A stretch of 64,000 nt of DNA from Pseudorasbora parva. Its lineage: Eukaryota; Chordata; Actinopteri; Cypriniformes; Gobionidae. The notes beneath the pieces are model-generated. The model was not told where the DNA came from. It saw nothing but the letters and a program-made list of their open reading frames with translations, and did no database searches. The translations under genes were made by a program, and so were the position numbers. Below, piece by piece: positions 46,262-58,544 of the stretch. The stretch is taken from the NCBI RefSeq assembly GCF_024679245.1, contig NC_090186.1, positions 34,112,946 through 34,176,945 on the forward strand. The letters run 5' to 3'. How positions within the stretch are numbered: position 1 is the first letter of the stretch; each line of letters begins with the position of its first letter.

Positions 46262-46478
46262 AAGACATTTTGCTACCACTTTATTTTAGGGTTCAATTCT
46301 TGCTATTAAGTAGTTTCTTATTAGCATGCATATTAATAGGATATTGGCGGTTTATTTGTACCTATAAAGCACATATTAATGTCTTCACCTTATTCTACAT
46401 CCCTTCCTAACTTAAACGCTATGAAAACCACCTTACTAACTATTAATAAGCAGTAAATTAAGAGAGCAAAGGCAAGTC
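46262..46478. repeat. Fragment of dispersed cyprinid repeat (CACTTTATTTTAGGG)
   Basis: CCACTTTATTTTAGGGTTC, TTAGCATGCATATTAATAGG, ATAAAGCACATATTAATG and ACTATTAATAAGCAG are in the order seen in a common fish repeat. Truncated relative to it. Confidence 0.6.
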
Positions 46479-47395
46479 ACAGTTAACAGTGAATGTGTTT
46501 CCCATATCAACATTTTAAATTTATCAGCCAACAATGGCTGTTGAAATTATAGTGTCGCTGCTTTTATTTTTATGTAAAAATGTATATAACAAAATTATTT
46601 AAAAATTCATTCATTTAAGAATTGCATACTGTGCATTATACAATTCACAAGTTACAATAGACTACTTGTAAATTATACATAGACCTTGATATGCGTGTCA
46701 ATGTACGATGAACTAGCCTGAAGGTTTGATATGAATCATGCATGTCACAAAGGCCAACTCAGACACACACACACTTTAACACTTAGGCCTAGTTCGTTTA
46801 CACAGCTCAAATTGTCTAACACTATAACTCAAACAAGCTGCCATCTCTAAGCCACATCACAAATCCACTGAGACACCAGCAAACACAAATCTCCTCACGA
46901 GTCAAGCAGACCCACTGGCCTCAGGTCCAGATATCTTCAGCAATCCTGCTCAGAGGCCAAGGGATTTCTGAGATCTCTCGCAAAGAATATCAAGAAAGAA
47001 ATGCAGACAAACAGGGAGACAAAGTCTCAGTAAAGGTTACCACCGCACCATAATATATTACAATAACCCTGTAGTTGTGTGATGGCTCAAAGTTGTTTCA
47101 GCTGTAACTCTTCAAACTTCATGCAACACCAACAGAGAAAACCACAATGTGTTTCACACAACGAAGGAATAAAGATCTTGATGGACAAAGCGAAAGAGAT
47201 CATGCTGGCTGGGAAATATGCCCTCTAAACTTTCATAGACCATGCTGCAAGAGAAACAAAAGACAAAATAAAAGGGATACAATTTAGCCTTCTTTGAAAG
47301 CCATATTTGTATATTCATATTTTGCCAACTTAATGAGGAGCACACATTTGGGTCAGTGAGCCAATTCAGTTTAGAAAAAAGGATATTTTCATGGA
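46479..47395. other. Intron 1 sequence, nothing recognised
   Basis: AT-rich, with a short ACACACAC run near 46763. No domain-like frames. Confidence 0.5.
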
Positions 47396-47410
47396 TGGCT
47401 AGATATATGC

Positions 47411-48630
47411 TAGCCTAGCTCTACCCTCCTACGTACTTCCGCTCAATTTTCATTTTCCTTCAGTACTACGTCTGGGACTGCTGTGTAGTCTTAGGTTTTC
47501 TCCAAACAAACCGGTCCAATTTTTACCGGTCCAATCAGCGAACAGAGCGAGTGGCTGAGAACGATGACGTTGATGTCGAGCGCTAGTTTGAGTTGTAGTT
47601 CAGTAATGGCGGCGGAGAAAGATGCAAACTAAACCATTCATTGCATTGTGGCACCGCTGCCGAATATTGAGAAGTTAAACCCCCGAGCAATAACAGTCTT
47701 TGCTGGGGTTGGTGGCCATGATGTTGTGGCCCTCCAACAGGGTAAATTCGGGAAAAGTTTGATTTTCCAGATCGCTTCGTTAGTGATGAAGGAGTTGGCT
47801 GAAGCTATTCGGACGGTAACTGTTTCTCGTGGGGTCGGAAGGTATTGCCATCATTTAAGTTACATGGACTGGTCAGTGATTTTATTGCCGTCCGTCTCTC
47901 ACCACCCGTGTAAAAATCCCTGGCCGAGTTACCGACTGCTTTTGACAAACGCAAGGCCGTGTTGATGTAACAGCTGTCCTGATGTACATCTCTGAGTTTT
48001 CAACAATATATCACTTCAAAATTCATTGTTTGTAATCATTTTTGACCACTGCAGAACACCATACGGTTGCTTTGCTGTTATTAGGATGCGTTTATAGACT
48101 TGTATTTCCTTAAAATGCTGGCAAGTATTTAGAAGAGCAATATATTTCATCACCGCTCAAACAAATTAAAATAAAAGCACAAACATTTGAATTGGTCCGT
48201 TATTTATAGCAGCATTTATTATCATACCAAGTATATGACATTTTATTTACAGCATACAATGGTGTTACGGACCGCGTGAGCGCCGCGTTCCCGGTCACAG
48301 AACTCTCCTCTCCCCCGTGACGTGAATAAATCACAATCCGAATGCACAAATTTTAGGTTTTATCCTATAGTTTTATTACTGAGGTGGCATGCACATGTGC
48401 ACTTTTATTTTGTCGGATTTCCATGAGTGAAACAGGCGAAGGGCGCATGACATAAGTCACGACCAAACGTTAGCGATTGGTTTTGGCAGATCCAGAGTGG
48501 CTCAGAGCAGATCCAATAGTTTTAAACCTCAACAGGGTGCCCGCCTTCGCGGAAATAAACCCTTGTCAATGGAGAGTGGCCAGACTCTATGTACAAATGA
48601 AATGTACGAGAGTCTGGTAAAAACAGGCTA
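47411..48630 (+). mobile_element. TAGCCT-ended element, subfamily C, with helicase-like open frame
   Basis: Starts TAGCCTAGCTCTACCCTC and ends AAAAACAGGCTA. Flanks GATATATGC and GATAGACGC match 7 of 9. Plus-strand frame near 47606-47965: a start context GGCGGCGGAGAAAGATG, then PNIEKLNPRAITVFAGVGG, HDVVALQQGKFGKSLIFQIA, SLVMKELAEA. This resembles motif 0 and Walker A of RecQ-type helicases (expected LPTGFGKS; here QQGKFGKS, the Lys-Ser kept), followed by the helix leading to motif Ia. The frame then degenerates. 1.2 kb, longer than subfamily A. Confidence 0.6.
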
Positions 48631-48645
48631 GATAGACGCACCCAA

Positions 48646-48860
48646 CACTGTAAAAAAAAAAAAAAAAAAAAAAGTCAGCCTGAAATTTTTAAGTACAATC
48701 GACTTGGATGTTTAAGTTATTTCAAATTAGATTATGATAAACTGACTTTAAAAAATGAGTTGCATTTTGAATAACTTATTTAAAAAAAAAAGTTTAACAT
48801 TTCTTAACTTATTTTGATGAGTTAAAACAATGTAAAAAAATTGAACAATTTTTTACAGTG
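48646..48860. mobile_element. TA-type MITE (CACTGTAAAAAA ends), short version
   Basis: CACTGTAAAAAAAA start and ATTTTTTACAGTG end, same termini as 18721-19109. It splits the sequence that reads GCACCCTAGCGGCAG (reverse) in other subfamily A copies; TA follows on the right, and AA (probably mutated TA) precedes on the left. Confidence 0.75.
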
Positions 48861-49216
48861 TAGCGGCAGCTAACGTAATTTGCTGCCCGGGACATCTAGT
48901 AACTCTCCGTTGGCTTGCGAGCTGTAAAAACCAAACTCTGGTCAGGCCAATCACATTGTGTATAGAGTCGGTGGGTGGGCTTAACAATGACGGCAGAGTT
49001 ATTCCACCTAACTTCCCTGCTAACAAAGAATGGCATTGAAGTCACACTTAAAAATTGATTGTTCTCTCCCTACTGATAGTGCTTGGTTGTAGCACTATCC
49101 AATTGCGTGCAGAGGGAGTTTGAAAGACAACTGTTTATCCCGGCTCTCGGATTGAGCCCTGCCATTGGTGAGTTCTCAGACTAAACATCTTGATGTGGGT
49201 CTGGCTTTTTAGGCTG

Positions 49217-50334
49217 ATGGCAGTAAGGGCTGGAAAAGCAAGAGAAACATTGGGTCGTCATCAGGTTTGGGGGAACACTGGAACATCTCAGGTCCTGTGA
49301 CAAAAGGGGCTCATTAAAAGCCTTCTATGGTATAGCCCTTCTCTTTGGGCATTGACAAGTAATCCGATTCACAACTGACTGTTAGGAACTGATTATTTTT
49401 GGTAAATCAAAAGGCACAGAGCATACACAGCTCTGTCTGATTCCAGAAACAAATTGCTCATATGAGCTGGTTTGTTTAATGGATTTTGAATAAGTCTGAA
49501 ACACTGTAATAAACTCAAATTAATAAAAAATAGAATCAGAAATTTTGAATCAGAGCTTGTGAAACAGAATTGAGCATCTGTATAGATATCATGCCTTATT
49601 TTCCAACAGGTTTCCCAAACAATCGCCTCATCTGTCATTGGTCAGTTAAACGGGTGTTTCCTCTCCAAACTCATGCCTTTGGCTGAGCCAATATAATCAT
49701 GTTCAAGGATATTACCACCACATGGTTTACTTGTACTTACTCATGTCTGCATATTTAAACTGGGATACGAGAAAGCACACGAAAACTGAGAAAAAAAATT
49801 ACACACTTCGAATTTAATAGAAAAATGGACCAAATAATCAATGGCAACATGAAGGGCTAAATATCTCATTTTAAACCATTCTACGTATCCCTAAGAGGGC
49901 AAGAGACTAAAATAACACTTCTGCTGCATTTTACCTACTCAACTAGCCACAGGTGCGTGAGAAAGAGCAGACAGGAGCTATTTTAAACCATACTCCTGTA
50001 ACAGAGATGGCTCAGGCTGAGAGCTGACTGCTCACAGGGAGCTCGAGGGTCCACGGTATGGTGTAGGCGTAGCAGGGAGCTGGAAATAGGCTCCAACTCC
50101 CACTGTGAGATGTATACCGTCTCACAGCCACAAGGTGAGATCAGCATACAGCGACAAAAAACTGAAACCCTGAGCACCGTCTGCAAAATGAGATCATGAT
50201 TAATCTCACAGGATATACCTTAAATACATACAAGACATAAATAACATAATACAAGAACAGGCACTTTTGACTTCAAAATTTTCCTTCTGTGGCCCGTGGA
50301 AAAGATGGCATACAGGTTTTGAAACAACAATTGA
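49217..50334. other. Intron 1 sequence, nothing recognised
   Basis: Open frames at 49393-49638 and 49983-50186 show no domain. No paired ends found. Confidence 0.5.
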
Positions 50335-50338
50335 TTAA

Positions 50339-51779
50339 AGTGACTATTATGCCTTTTCCAATATTCCCTTTCATGCAGTGTGTAATATATCTGTGTGAGA
50401 ATCTAAAGGGTCCGCAAAATTTTACAGATAAAGTTAGTGAAAGAAAAGCAATTCTAAAATAATTCTGATTCTGAACTGCCGAAATTAGTCGTCAATAATA
50501 CCAGTCTAACTTGCGTAACATTCAAACGTAACAATGCAACAAATTTGCATAATCGATAGTTTTCATTGGCCGCCCGAGAACGTCTTTCTTTGACCCACCC
50601 TGAAGCAAATATAGTGGGTTCGTGTTGTGTACATGTCATGAAGATGCTGTTTTCTGCACTGCCAAAGCAAATTCTTTGTGAACGCTTCCAAAGGATGAGG
50701 ATGTTAAGAGTCAGTGGTTAAAATGTCTACAGTTATACAACAGCAGTATAACCAGTCATTTTACTGACGATTGCTTTTCAAATCTCTGCGAGATCAATGT
50801 GGGATTTGCAAAGCGATCCATTAAAGTTTTTTTTGGACCAACTTGCTCCTCTGAATCATGAAGTAGGATTAATTATCGATATATTTTTTACAGTGTTTAC
50901 AATGTATAGTTGTGTTTTTATATATTGTGTAGGTCTCTGGCCAACTCGCGTTATTACTATCTTACTGAAATAGTTCTGCTAATCAGCTGTGGGCCACTAT
51001 TACCTAAATTGGTCTCCATTAATGTAGATTGTTTGTCGTTCCTACTACTTAGAGTAATTATAAAGGATGGAGTAAGATTTTGGTTTGCAAACTATGATGT
51101 AACATCAGACGTTCACATTAGAAAATATTTTTTTATAATGATAAAAATAGTTGCATTGTTGAAAATAAGAACTTAAGTAACTTGATTAAATAAAGGTTAA
51201 ATAAATTAATTAAAGCTTGGCTAACTTATGCACCATTACTGATGGACCTCAATAAATGAGAAATATACACATTGCCTAAAGACTTTTAGTCCTAAAGAAG
51301 TTTAGGTCAAACTGAGAAACGTCCTGCTCAAGTCATCCTTGCGATGGAGGTTGGCGTTTAATAACTAGTCAATGTTTCGTCACAAGACTCGCACTAAAAT
51401 TGATTAGGTAAAATCCACACCCTTGTTACTGTCTGTCTTCACAGTGTGTACAATCGCTGAGCTTTCAGGAGGCTTCCGGAGCTGAAGTACAGATATGGTC
51501 ATGAGCTTTTAGTCTCAAACACAAGCTTTAAGTGATTGACCAATCACAACATACTGGGCCATCTGACCAATCAGAGCACAGTAGCTCACGGAAAGGAGGG
51601 GCTTAGAGAAACAATCTTCAAACGAGTCATTTCCACTCTTTGAGATGAGGTGATTTGCAATGTATATTATTTACTAGAAATATTTACTAGAATATTATTT
51701 ATATTTATTAGAAAATTTAAGTGTTTTTAACCTTTAATGTAAACCTGGGAACATGTATAACATGTATAATAGGGGAGCT
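50339..51779 (+). mobile_element. Kolobok-like TTAA transposon remnant with THAP-like fragment
   Basis: TTAA (50335-50338) precedes AGTGACTATTATGCC; GTATAATAGGGGAGCT precedes TTAA (51780-51783), an imperfect inverted pair. Plus-strand frame near 50657-50830 reads DEDVKSQWLKCLQLYNSS, then HFTDDCFSNLCEINVGFAKR. The pattern W-x-(n)-H-F-x2-D-C-F is that of THAP zinc fingers, which Kolobok and P-element transposases use to bind DNA. The N-terminal Cys pair and the catalytic domain are not recognisable; stops and frameshifts are present. Confidence 0.65.
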
Positions 51780-51783
51780 TTAA

Positions 51784-53109
51784 ATAATTTCAGTTTACAG
51801 GTGAGCCCCATTCTTATAATTACAAGCATGAGCAAATGTTTTCGAGGAGGAGTCAGTGTAGGTGAGGAATTTCTGAATTTTGCTCTTCTTATATGACGAT
51901 AAAGGAGGCGTTTGGAAGGGGGGATGTCGAACTCACTATAAGAAGCAGCATGTCAACCAATTCAGCTCTTGTATCGGTTCTCCTGTGCATTTAATTTCCT
52001 CCATTTTGAAGAGGATACTATCCGTGATACAATCTTCATGCCAATTCAAAAGATTTCAGACGTAGTGATCACACACTAGTGTCGAGAGAGACATCCTCAT
52101 AAGTCACAATCCCTCGTTGGTGTTTTTGCTCTCTTTTGGTCTTTTTATAGACTGAGGAATTAAAGCCATCACCTTAGCAACACTGCGTACGTGGGTGGGT
52201 TTTATGTGTAGCTCCTACATAATACTGGGAAAAAAGTCTGTATGAAGGGGGGGCAGAGCCATTCAGGCTTCTCTTTCACTTGCCTTTTGTTTTGCTCTAT
52301 AGCACAAGCTCTAAGTGAATGATCAGCGCTAAATACAGTTAACTGGTCTATCCCCCAGTCTATCCAGAGTTATGTGAAAATATTAGATGGACGTTAATAC
52401 TCTCAGACTGGTGTTCATTGTTCACCCTTACTATGATCCTTAGCAGCTAATGACAGTGACTGTTTCCTTCCTCAGTTGAGATGGAGAGTCCCTGAGCTGC
52501 CAACACCTCACCTCCTCCACAGAAACTGCAAAAACTGGCTTAAAAATACACTCCACTCACAAACCATGAGTCACGCAGAACACCCGTTTCGGTAGATGCC
52601 AGTGCAGATTCATTCATGCCATGCTTTGCAGGACAATGGGAGACATCATCACTGTATAAACAGCCCTGGTGACATCCTCTGCATGGGCAGCTATTTGTGA
52701 GAAGAGTCTGCTTTTAAGCCACTGGCAAGGGGACAAGAACACACTTAAAAAGGGCAGAAACCAATGCTAGCAGAGGGATGCTTATACAGTTTTAATTCAC
52801 TGATATTTGAGTACGCACACAAAACAGGCTATAGGAAAGCTGAAGAAAAAAACTCAGCACCCTAATATCAACTATAGCATTAACTTTAGTGAATCAATTG
52901 AGAATTTTGTCTGGACATCATTGTAGGGGTGGGCAATAAGACCAAAATCTTATGTCCCGATATGAGTCATTTTATTCTATACTATGCAAATTCAATACAT
53001 TTCAAATTAAAGTTACAAAAGTAATTCAGCCGTAAGAGGTTTTCTTTGTACTGTTGTCTAACTAACAGTAATGACACAGACATCAGCAGGTTTATTATGC
53101 TGTTGTCAC
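51784..53109. other. Intron 1 sequence, no recognised gene
   Basis: 51790-52200 is moderately GC-rich and may be another repeat, but I could not find its ends. The rest shows nothing. Confidence 0.45.
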
Positions 53110-54058
53110 TTTAGCTATTTCCCCGCCAAACACAGAATTTTTCGTTATTTATGAGAAAACGCTTCCAGGCCAAGAACCAGGGGTGTAACCCCGGCATCCT
53201 GGCCAAATTTGCCCATTGGCCCCTGTTCATCATGGCCTCCTAATCATCCCTCTCTCCTGATTGGCTTCATCACTCTGTCTCCTCTCCACCAATCAGCTGG
53301 TATGTGGTGAGCGTTCTGGCGCAATATGGCTGCCGTCGCATCATCCAGGTGGATGCTGCACATTGGTGGTGGTTTGAGAAGATTCCCCCCTTCAATGTAA
53401 AGCGCTTTGAGTGCCTTGAAAAGCGCTATATAAATCAAACAAATCATTATTATTATCATTAAAAACTGAATTTTCTGTGTTTTCACTATTAGACGCTAGG
53501 GGGCACTATTGCACATCTTCCAAATGAGTGCAGAATCTCCTGATCAAAACACACGAGTAAGACACAGTAAAACAAGTGATCGTATGTAATCACATGCATA
53601 AGAAAAATAACGTGATCATCATCATTAAACATCACATGATTTAAAACTGCCAAATGTTAGTGAATGAAATGTAGACCCAGAACGAGCTACAGGACTGTTC
53701 AGGCATTAAGGGTGTGGACAGACTCAATCTACTCCATCTGTGTTTGATCCTCGCTCTGAATCTGATCTGGGTCTTTCACAAAAACATGATTTTCTCAGCT
53801 TTTGGTTAAATTTTTTTTTTTTTTATTATTTTTTATTAAACATACCTATGTTCAAGTGTTGATTAAAAAAAAAGGAATGCAAGAAGCTAAAATAAAACTT
53901 TTTTTGTTTGTTTGTTTAAAAGAAGAGGCTTTTCCATTTGATATATAGCATGCTCAGATATTCATAAAACAAAATATTACATTTTGGTGAAAATAGTCAA
54001 AAACCCTGGCGGTGACTGGCAACTTTTTTTTAAAATGCTGGCGGGGGAAAGAGTTAAG
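53110..54058. mobile_element. TTTCCCCGCCA-ended repeat, copy 1, with L2/SINE-tail insertion
   Basis: The left part TATTTCCCCGCCAAACACAG and right GGCGGGGGAAAGAGTTAA are inverted ends. 53490-53810 parallels 58607-58880 (for example AATCTCCTGATCAAAACACA and GACTCAATCTACT). Interrupted at about 53165-53460. Confidence 0.65.
53165..53460 (+). mobile_element. LINE2-type / V-SINE-like 3' tail
   Basis: Ends TAAAGCGCTTTGAGTGCCTT, AAAAGCGCTATATAAATC and a short ATTATTATTATC tail, the classic 3' end shared by L2-type LINEs and the SINEs that borrow it. The upstream part has no reverse transcriptase frame; I could not find a tRNA-like head. Confidence 0.7.
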
Positions 54059-55377
54059 AGCAAATGCACGGATCCAATATACTGTTACCATGCATTTCTT
54101 TTCTTTCCTTAAATGACTGTTACGAGGACACTTGCAACACACAAAGTATGTGTATTTAACCGTTCAAGGTCAATTACAAAGCGAAAATAACTCTGTTCAG
54201 TACTCACATGCCTTATGGCCAGCAGCTTTATGTGCACTTCTCTCTGACAGCCCTCAGGCCTAGTTTGCACCTGGTATTTAGAGGCGTTTTGATCAATTGG
54301 ATCACAAGTAGTCAAGGGAGACATGCACCTTTACACCTGGTATTTTAATCCGTCTCTTTTGTTCTTACATTTCTTACTCGATTTGTTCGGTTTATGGCGT
54401 TTATGCCAATCACACTGCTGCTGGCGACAGCATCAAAGTGGCCGGAAGTCATTTATTTTCAATGTGAGCCAGCGGCTTACTCCGGCGAGCAGTGGCGCGG
54501 TGCATCTTGGACAATTTGGCCGTCGAGGAGACTTGAAATCAGGTCAACTTTATGGTAATGAGATATGACGCAGTTCAGCGGCAACCAATCGGAATGTAGT
54601 AGTCCTCCGCTTGAGAGGATTCCAGAGAACACAGTCCTGTAAACTTATGTTCCTATCACATTAGTTCAAACTTCAAACAGTAATGTAAAGATAAAGATAA
54701 ATGGAAAAGAATTTAATGAAATTGTACATTTTTGTCAAGAATATAGTGATCATCTATAATTTCAATTGATGAAAATGTCTTATGATGTCTTATGTCTCAA
54801 GCATCAGTGAATTATGACCTATCCTCCCCTCTAAGACACATTGATGAAACCACAAAGCACTTTCTTAAAAAGGTCGAAGAAAACCTTGTCATTGTGGAAA
54901 ATAAGTGTTTTGAATGTTTTAAGTCAGAGAATGTGTTAGTGAACTGAGGATGCAATACTTTTTAGACCACAAAACACTTCAGAGATTGTCTATTCTAACT
55001 GATTTACAACATGCCAATATATATTGCAGCACAAATGTATGCCTTTTTCCTTTAGGCGTCCTTGTTTGACTGGCCATTAAAAACATCAGCAAAATACTGC
55101 TATCCTAAATACATTTTCTCTTTGACAGCTGCCATCTGTCATCTTTATCTAAGCAGTGTGTCGGGTATAATCCACACAGTTTGACATGTAGGAAATTCAA
55201 GATATTCATGGTTTTGTAGTAAAGCCAAACGGATGGCATTATGACTTAAGTATAAGAGATGATACTTTCCTCTTTTGATGAGGAACTTGTACAATACGTT
55301 TCCACTTACAATTGGAACTCAAGCTAACAATAATTACGGTGACCTTTGACAGCATCATGGAAACCACAACCTTCCCT
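54059..55377. other. Intron 1 sequence; one GC-rich block of unknown nature
   Basis: 54250-54640 (GTTTGCACCTGGTATTTAGA, repeated as TTTACACCTGGTATTTTAAT) looks like a dispersed element with a partly repeated end motif, but no inverted counterpart was found. The remainder is AT-rich and featureless. Confidence 0.4.
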
Positions 55378-55406
55378 TCACACACACACACACACACACA
55401 CACACA
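55378..55406. repeat. (CA)n microsatellite
   Basis: About fourteen CA units. Confidence 0.95.
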
Positions 55407-56272
55407 ACTATTCTATTACATCTCATCACTGAATGGGTAAACCTCCCAATTTTTACCCTGAAAGTATACATTCACTTCTGAAGATAATACTTGCTATTCA
55501 CTCAGCAGAGAAAGTGATTGGATGTAATTTGCCATCTCTTCGGGACCTGTATACCCCCAGGACTCTGAGGAGGAAAGTTAAGATTGTGGCCGATCACTCT
55601 CACCACTTTCTGAAGTTCTCCCTTCGGGTAGAAGACTGAAGTCTACAAAGACAAAAACCTTACGCCACAGGTTTTACCCATTTGCTACTGGCCTTATTAA
55701 TGCTTCTTCTTATGCATTATATTAATGCACACTACTCTGACTGTATGTTACGTTTTTACCATTTGTTTGTTGATGTCTTAGTCTCTTTTGCTATTTTTTT
55801 TCTTAAAGCACCTACATACCACAACAAATTCCTTGTACATGTACTGATTCAGATTCAGATTCTGAATAAACAGGACAGATTCGGAACAATCGATTGTAAA
55901 GGAACATTTTGCAATTGTGTAAAAATGTGTTTATATTAAATAGCAACAACCACAATAATTATAAACATATATTTATAAAAAAAATACCTAATAATAATAA
56001 ATACACACATACACACACAAATATAGATATATATAGATATATATTTATTTATAGACGTTTTTTTTTTTTTTTTTTTTTTGAGTAAATGTGGTGCTAAAAC
56101 AAAGGTGTTAACCGAAACTAGCATTCCCGGCTCATAAAAATATAGTGTTGATACTATTATTACAGTTCTTTTTATATTATTTTATTAAAAATAAAATTAA
56201 AAAAAATATTTGGGAATGCTAGTTTCAGTTAACACATTCTCTCCACTTTAAATGTAAAAAAAAAAAATCACA

Positions 56273-56317
<45 letters not shown>

Positions 56318-57333
56318 CATATTTTAGATATGTATATAAATAAACATTTAATTTTTAGATTTAATTTAAATATTTTCCATATGTAAAAAATATAAACTAT
56401 AAATAAATGCATTTAAAGTGGAGTAAATGTTACCAAAGCAAAATAGTGTTTACCAAAAAACAAAAACAAAACTTTAAAAAAAAAAGTCCTGGCTCATAAA
56501 TCATAAAACTGGTTTTCCTTTGCAGTATCCAAAACATAAGCATCAGCAAAACAAGGAATTTCAAAAAGTCTCCTTATTCCAGAAAAAGCTACCGCCAACA
56601 CCTCACCTTCAGAATGACTGAGGCTCTCTGAAAAACAGGTTCACACTGTGTTTACATACACCAAGGCAATTAATTTTTTTTTAACAAAGTAGCAGCATGC
56701 GAGTGCTGACAGCGACCTGTTTTGCCTCCACTGAGCACCCTTTCACACCCAAAGAACGCACAGTGACTTCTCACACCAAACCTTTTGCATGCATGGAGGT
56801 TCCCCTCAAGAACGTCATGAGTGATTCTTAGTCATGGCTGCGAGTGGCAGCATGGTTTATAAAAACTACATGGAGAAACACCTTTCCTCCAAAGAATTTG
56901 AGCACTTGAGAACATGGTTGAGACCCCTTGTTAGTAAAATGAGAACTTTGATTTGGTCTGCAATATTTGTGGGATGGGATAAACTAGCCATGAATGTTTG
57001 ATGAGTGAATTTGCAGTGCACAAATGTTGGTAGCCTGCCACTGGTTTTACAGGCCAATTTGTGCATCTCCAATCCATTCCACAGGGAACTATTAGAGCAC
57101 ATGAAACTGTAATCTTACTGAAAACATTTTCCACCACACTTCCTAAAGCAGCTCACACCCTCCATAATTACAATAGAGCACCGCTTTATTAAACCCATAA
57201 TCCCAGAGAGCCAACGATGGAGAACAAATTAAACCGATGTAAAGCTATGCATTTCCACCATGTCTTTGAGCTACATTAAGGATGCAACAGTTGCATAGGA
57301 AAACAAACCCATGAAGCCTGGGTGTGTACGTAC
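55407..57333. other. Intron 1 sequence with simple repeats
   Basis: Poly-T at 56058-56078, and (CT)n followed by (GT)n at 56275-56317. AT-rich flanks. 56580-57300 is more complex, unique-looking sequence immediately downstream of the candidate exon donor, with no gene recognised. Confidence 0.55.
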
Positions 57334-57422
57334 CGGTGGACTTCCATTTTCGAAGGGAGGGAGCATCTTTCATTCAGTATGAAGCCGGACACCTTGCATT
57401 GTGCTGCAGACTGGAGCTGCAT
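57334..57422 (-). CDS. Candidate alternative first coding exon of enah
   Basis: On the minus strand, ATG at 57422-57420 (context GAAGCC before it) opens 29 codons beginning MQLQSAAQCKVSGFILNERC and ending MEVH plus CG, then a strong donor GTACGTAC. An in-frame TAG lies upstream at about 57470. The two leftover bases are exactly the phase exon 2 needs: CG plus T gives Arg, then EQSIC, so the chain runs MEVHR-EQSIC. The donor motif, the phase and the GC-rich, repeat-free surroundings support an alternative promoter and start, as known for the paralogue EVL. There is no transcript evidence here, and canonical Met-Ser exon 1 is not in the window. A second in-frame ATG (57347) would give only MEVHR before EVH1. 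Confidence 0.42.
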
Positions 57423-57900
57423 GGCTTCCCCCGGCTCCGACGCTGCGGATTCGATCCCGATCACACTCGCCTATTCATCGCGTTCCCTCTATTCTGAATG
57501 CATCAGTGATTCATTATTTAGAGATGGGCGCAAGTCAGCGGCGCTTCTCCATGCTGCTCGCGTACACAATCCCGCTTTTCACAGCGCTGGACGGTAACCT
57601 GGCAACAAGCATTTGAGTGCTCACAGTTGTTAAAGGAGATCACGTTTGGGAAGATGAAATTGCTACGCTGTGTTAATACTGCTCAACTGAGCAGGCTTTT
57701 TCCTGCCCTGCCTCTCTCTCTTTCTCTCTGTCTCCCTCGGTCTGGTCTTTCCTACCCCCACCCTCCTCCTCTCTTTATTCTGTGCTTTTCGGTTTCAATA
57801 GTGATTTATCTTTACTGGCTAAGCTTGGTTTTGAAGCAGCATGTGCACGCAGTCATCTGTGCAGAATGATGTAAACATTAGCTCAAACGCATTATTTCAA
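57423..57900 (-). promoter_or_regulatory. Possible promoter/5' UTR for the candidate enah first exon
   Basis: 57423-57620 is GC-richer with several CpGs (GCGATGAATAGGCGAG, GCGCCGCTGACTTGCGCC on the minus strand), flanked by a CT-rich run at 57712-57775. A TATA-like CTAAATAAT lies near 57515-57523 on the minus strand. Promoter activity is inferred solely from position and composition. Confidence 0.3.
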
Positions 57901-58112
57901 ACACAAAACACTAATATTTAATGATTGAAAATGAGAGGTAGCTTTGCCATCAAAAAGAAGTAAACCTTAAGTGACCTCTCAGGTCACCCTGAACTACTTT
58001 AAGCATATATGTAAATGTGAGTGTAGAGCACTTACGGTGGGCTGACACTCAGTACTCAAGGGGGCGCTATAGTTGCCATTAGATGTTGGTGTCATTAAAC
58101 AACACGTGTTAA
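57901..58112. other. Intron or upstream sequence, nothing recognised
   Basis: No gene or repeat ends seen. Confidence 0.5.
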
Positions 58113-58325
58113 AGGTGCAGTATGTAGTATTTTTGCAGGAAAATATCCAAAAACAGCTAGGCCAGTGTTATTTTGCTCAGCTGAGTTCTTACAATATCCA
58201 ACTATTTGTAAATTGTGAGACAATTCCTGTTTTAACCAAGGAGCCGTGACGTCTAAGGGAGTCGCCTGTCAATTGCGTCATATCTGCGTTACCGTCGGTT
58301 TCCCGGGTTTATTGGGCAGAAACGC
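58113..58325. repeat. Left part of a TTAA element (AAGGTGCAGTATGTAGT)
   Basis: GTTAAAGGTGCAGTATGTAG start, GC-rich block TCAATTGCGTCATATCTGCG. No right end found; truncated. Distantly like 24615-24949. Confidence 0.5.
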
Positions 58326-58544
58326 TTTACTCTTTTTTATTTTCTTCTGGATTCTGTTCTATGATTAAATACAGACACTTATTTCTTTCTTTTTTTAAAC
58401 ATTTTGTCTAAATGTGTTACATTTTGTTTAAAGAAATTAGATAATATTATACGTAGAAGTAGTAGAAGTACTATTACTACCACTAATTTGAGAAGTACAT
58501 CTTGCTATACAATATAATGCTGTTTTGTCAATTTGAGGTCAAAC

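Larger units (their letters stand above)
47396..49216 (+). mobile_element. TAGCCT-ended element, subfamily A, copy 4, reversed and twice interrupted
   Basis: The right side (48861-49216) is the reverse of subfamily A: GGGAGTTTGAAAGACAACTG, CATCTTGATGTGGGTCTGGC, ending TTTTTAGGCTG. Near 48631 it carries GATAGACGCACCC, and upstream CTAGATATATGC is probably the rest of its terminus. It is interrupted by 47411-48630 and 48646-48860. No target duplication could be matched. The helicase-like frame is badly decayed. Confidence 0.6.

Noticed and set aside
49105..49216. Apparent independent gene end in the GC-rich stretch after 48861
   Set aside because: It is the reversed end of a subfamily A TAGCCT element.
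53244..53486. 80-codon minus-strand frame
   Set aside because: Antisense to an L2/SINE-like 3' tail.
55378..56317. Regularly spaced repeats that could suggest an array
   Set aside because: They are separate dinucleotide and poly-T tracts, not direct repeats with unique spacers; a CRISPR array is not expected in animal DNA.
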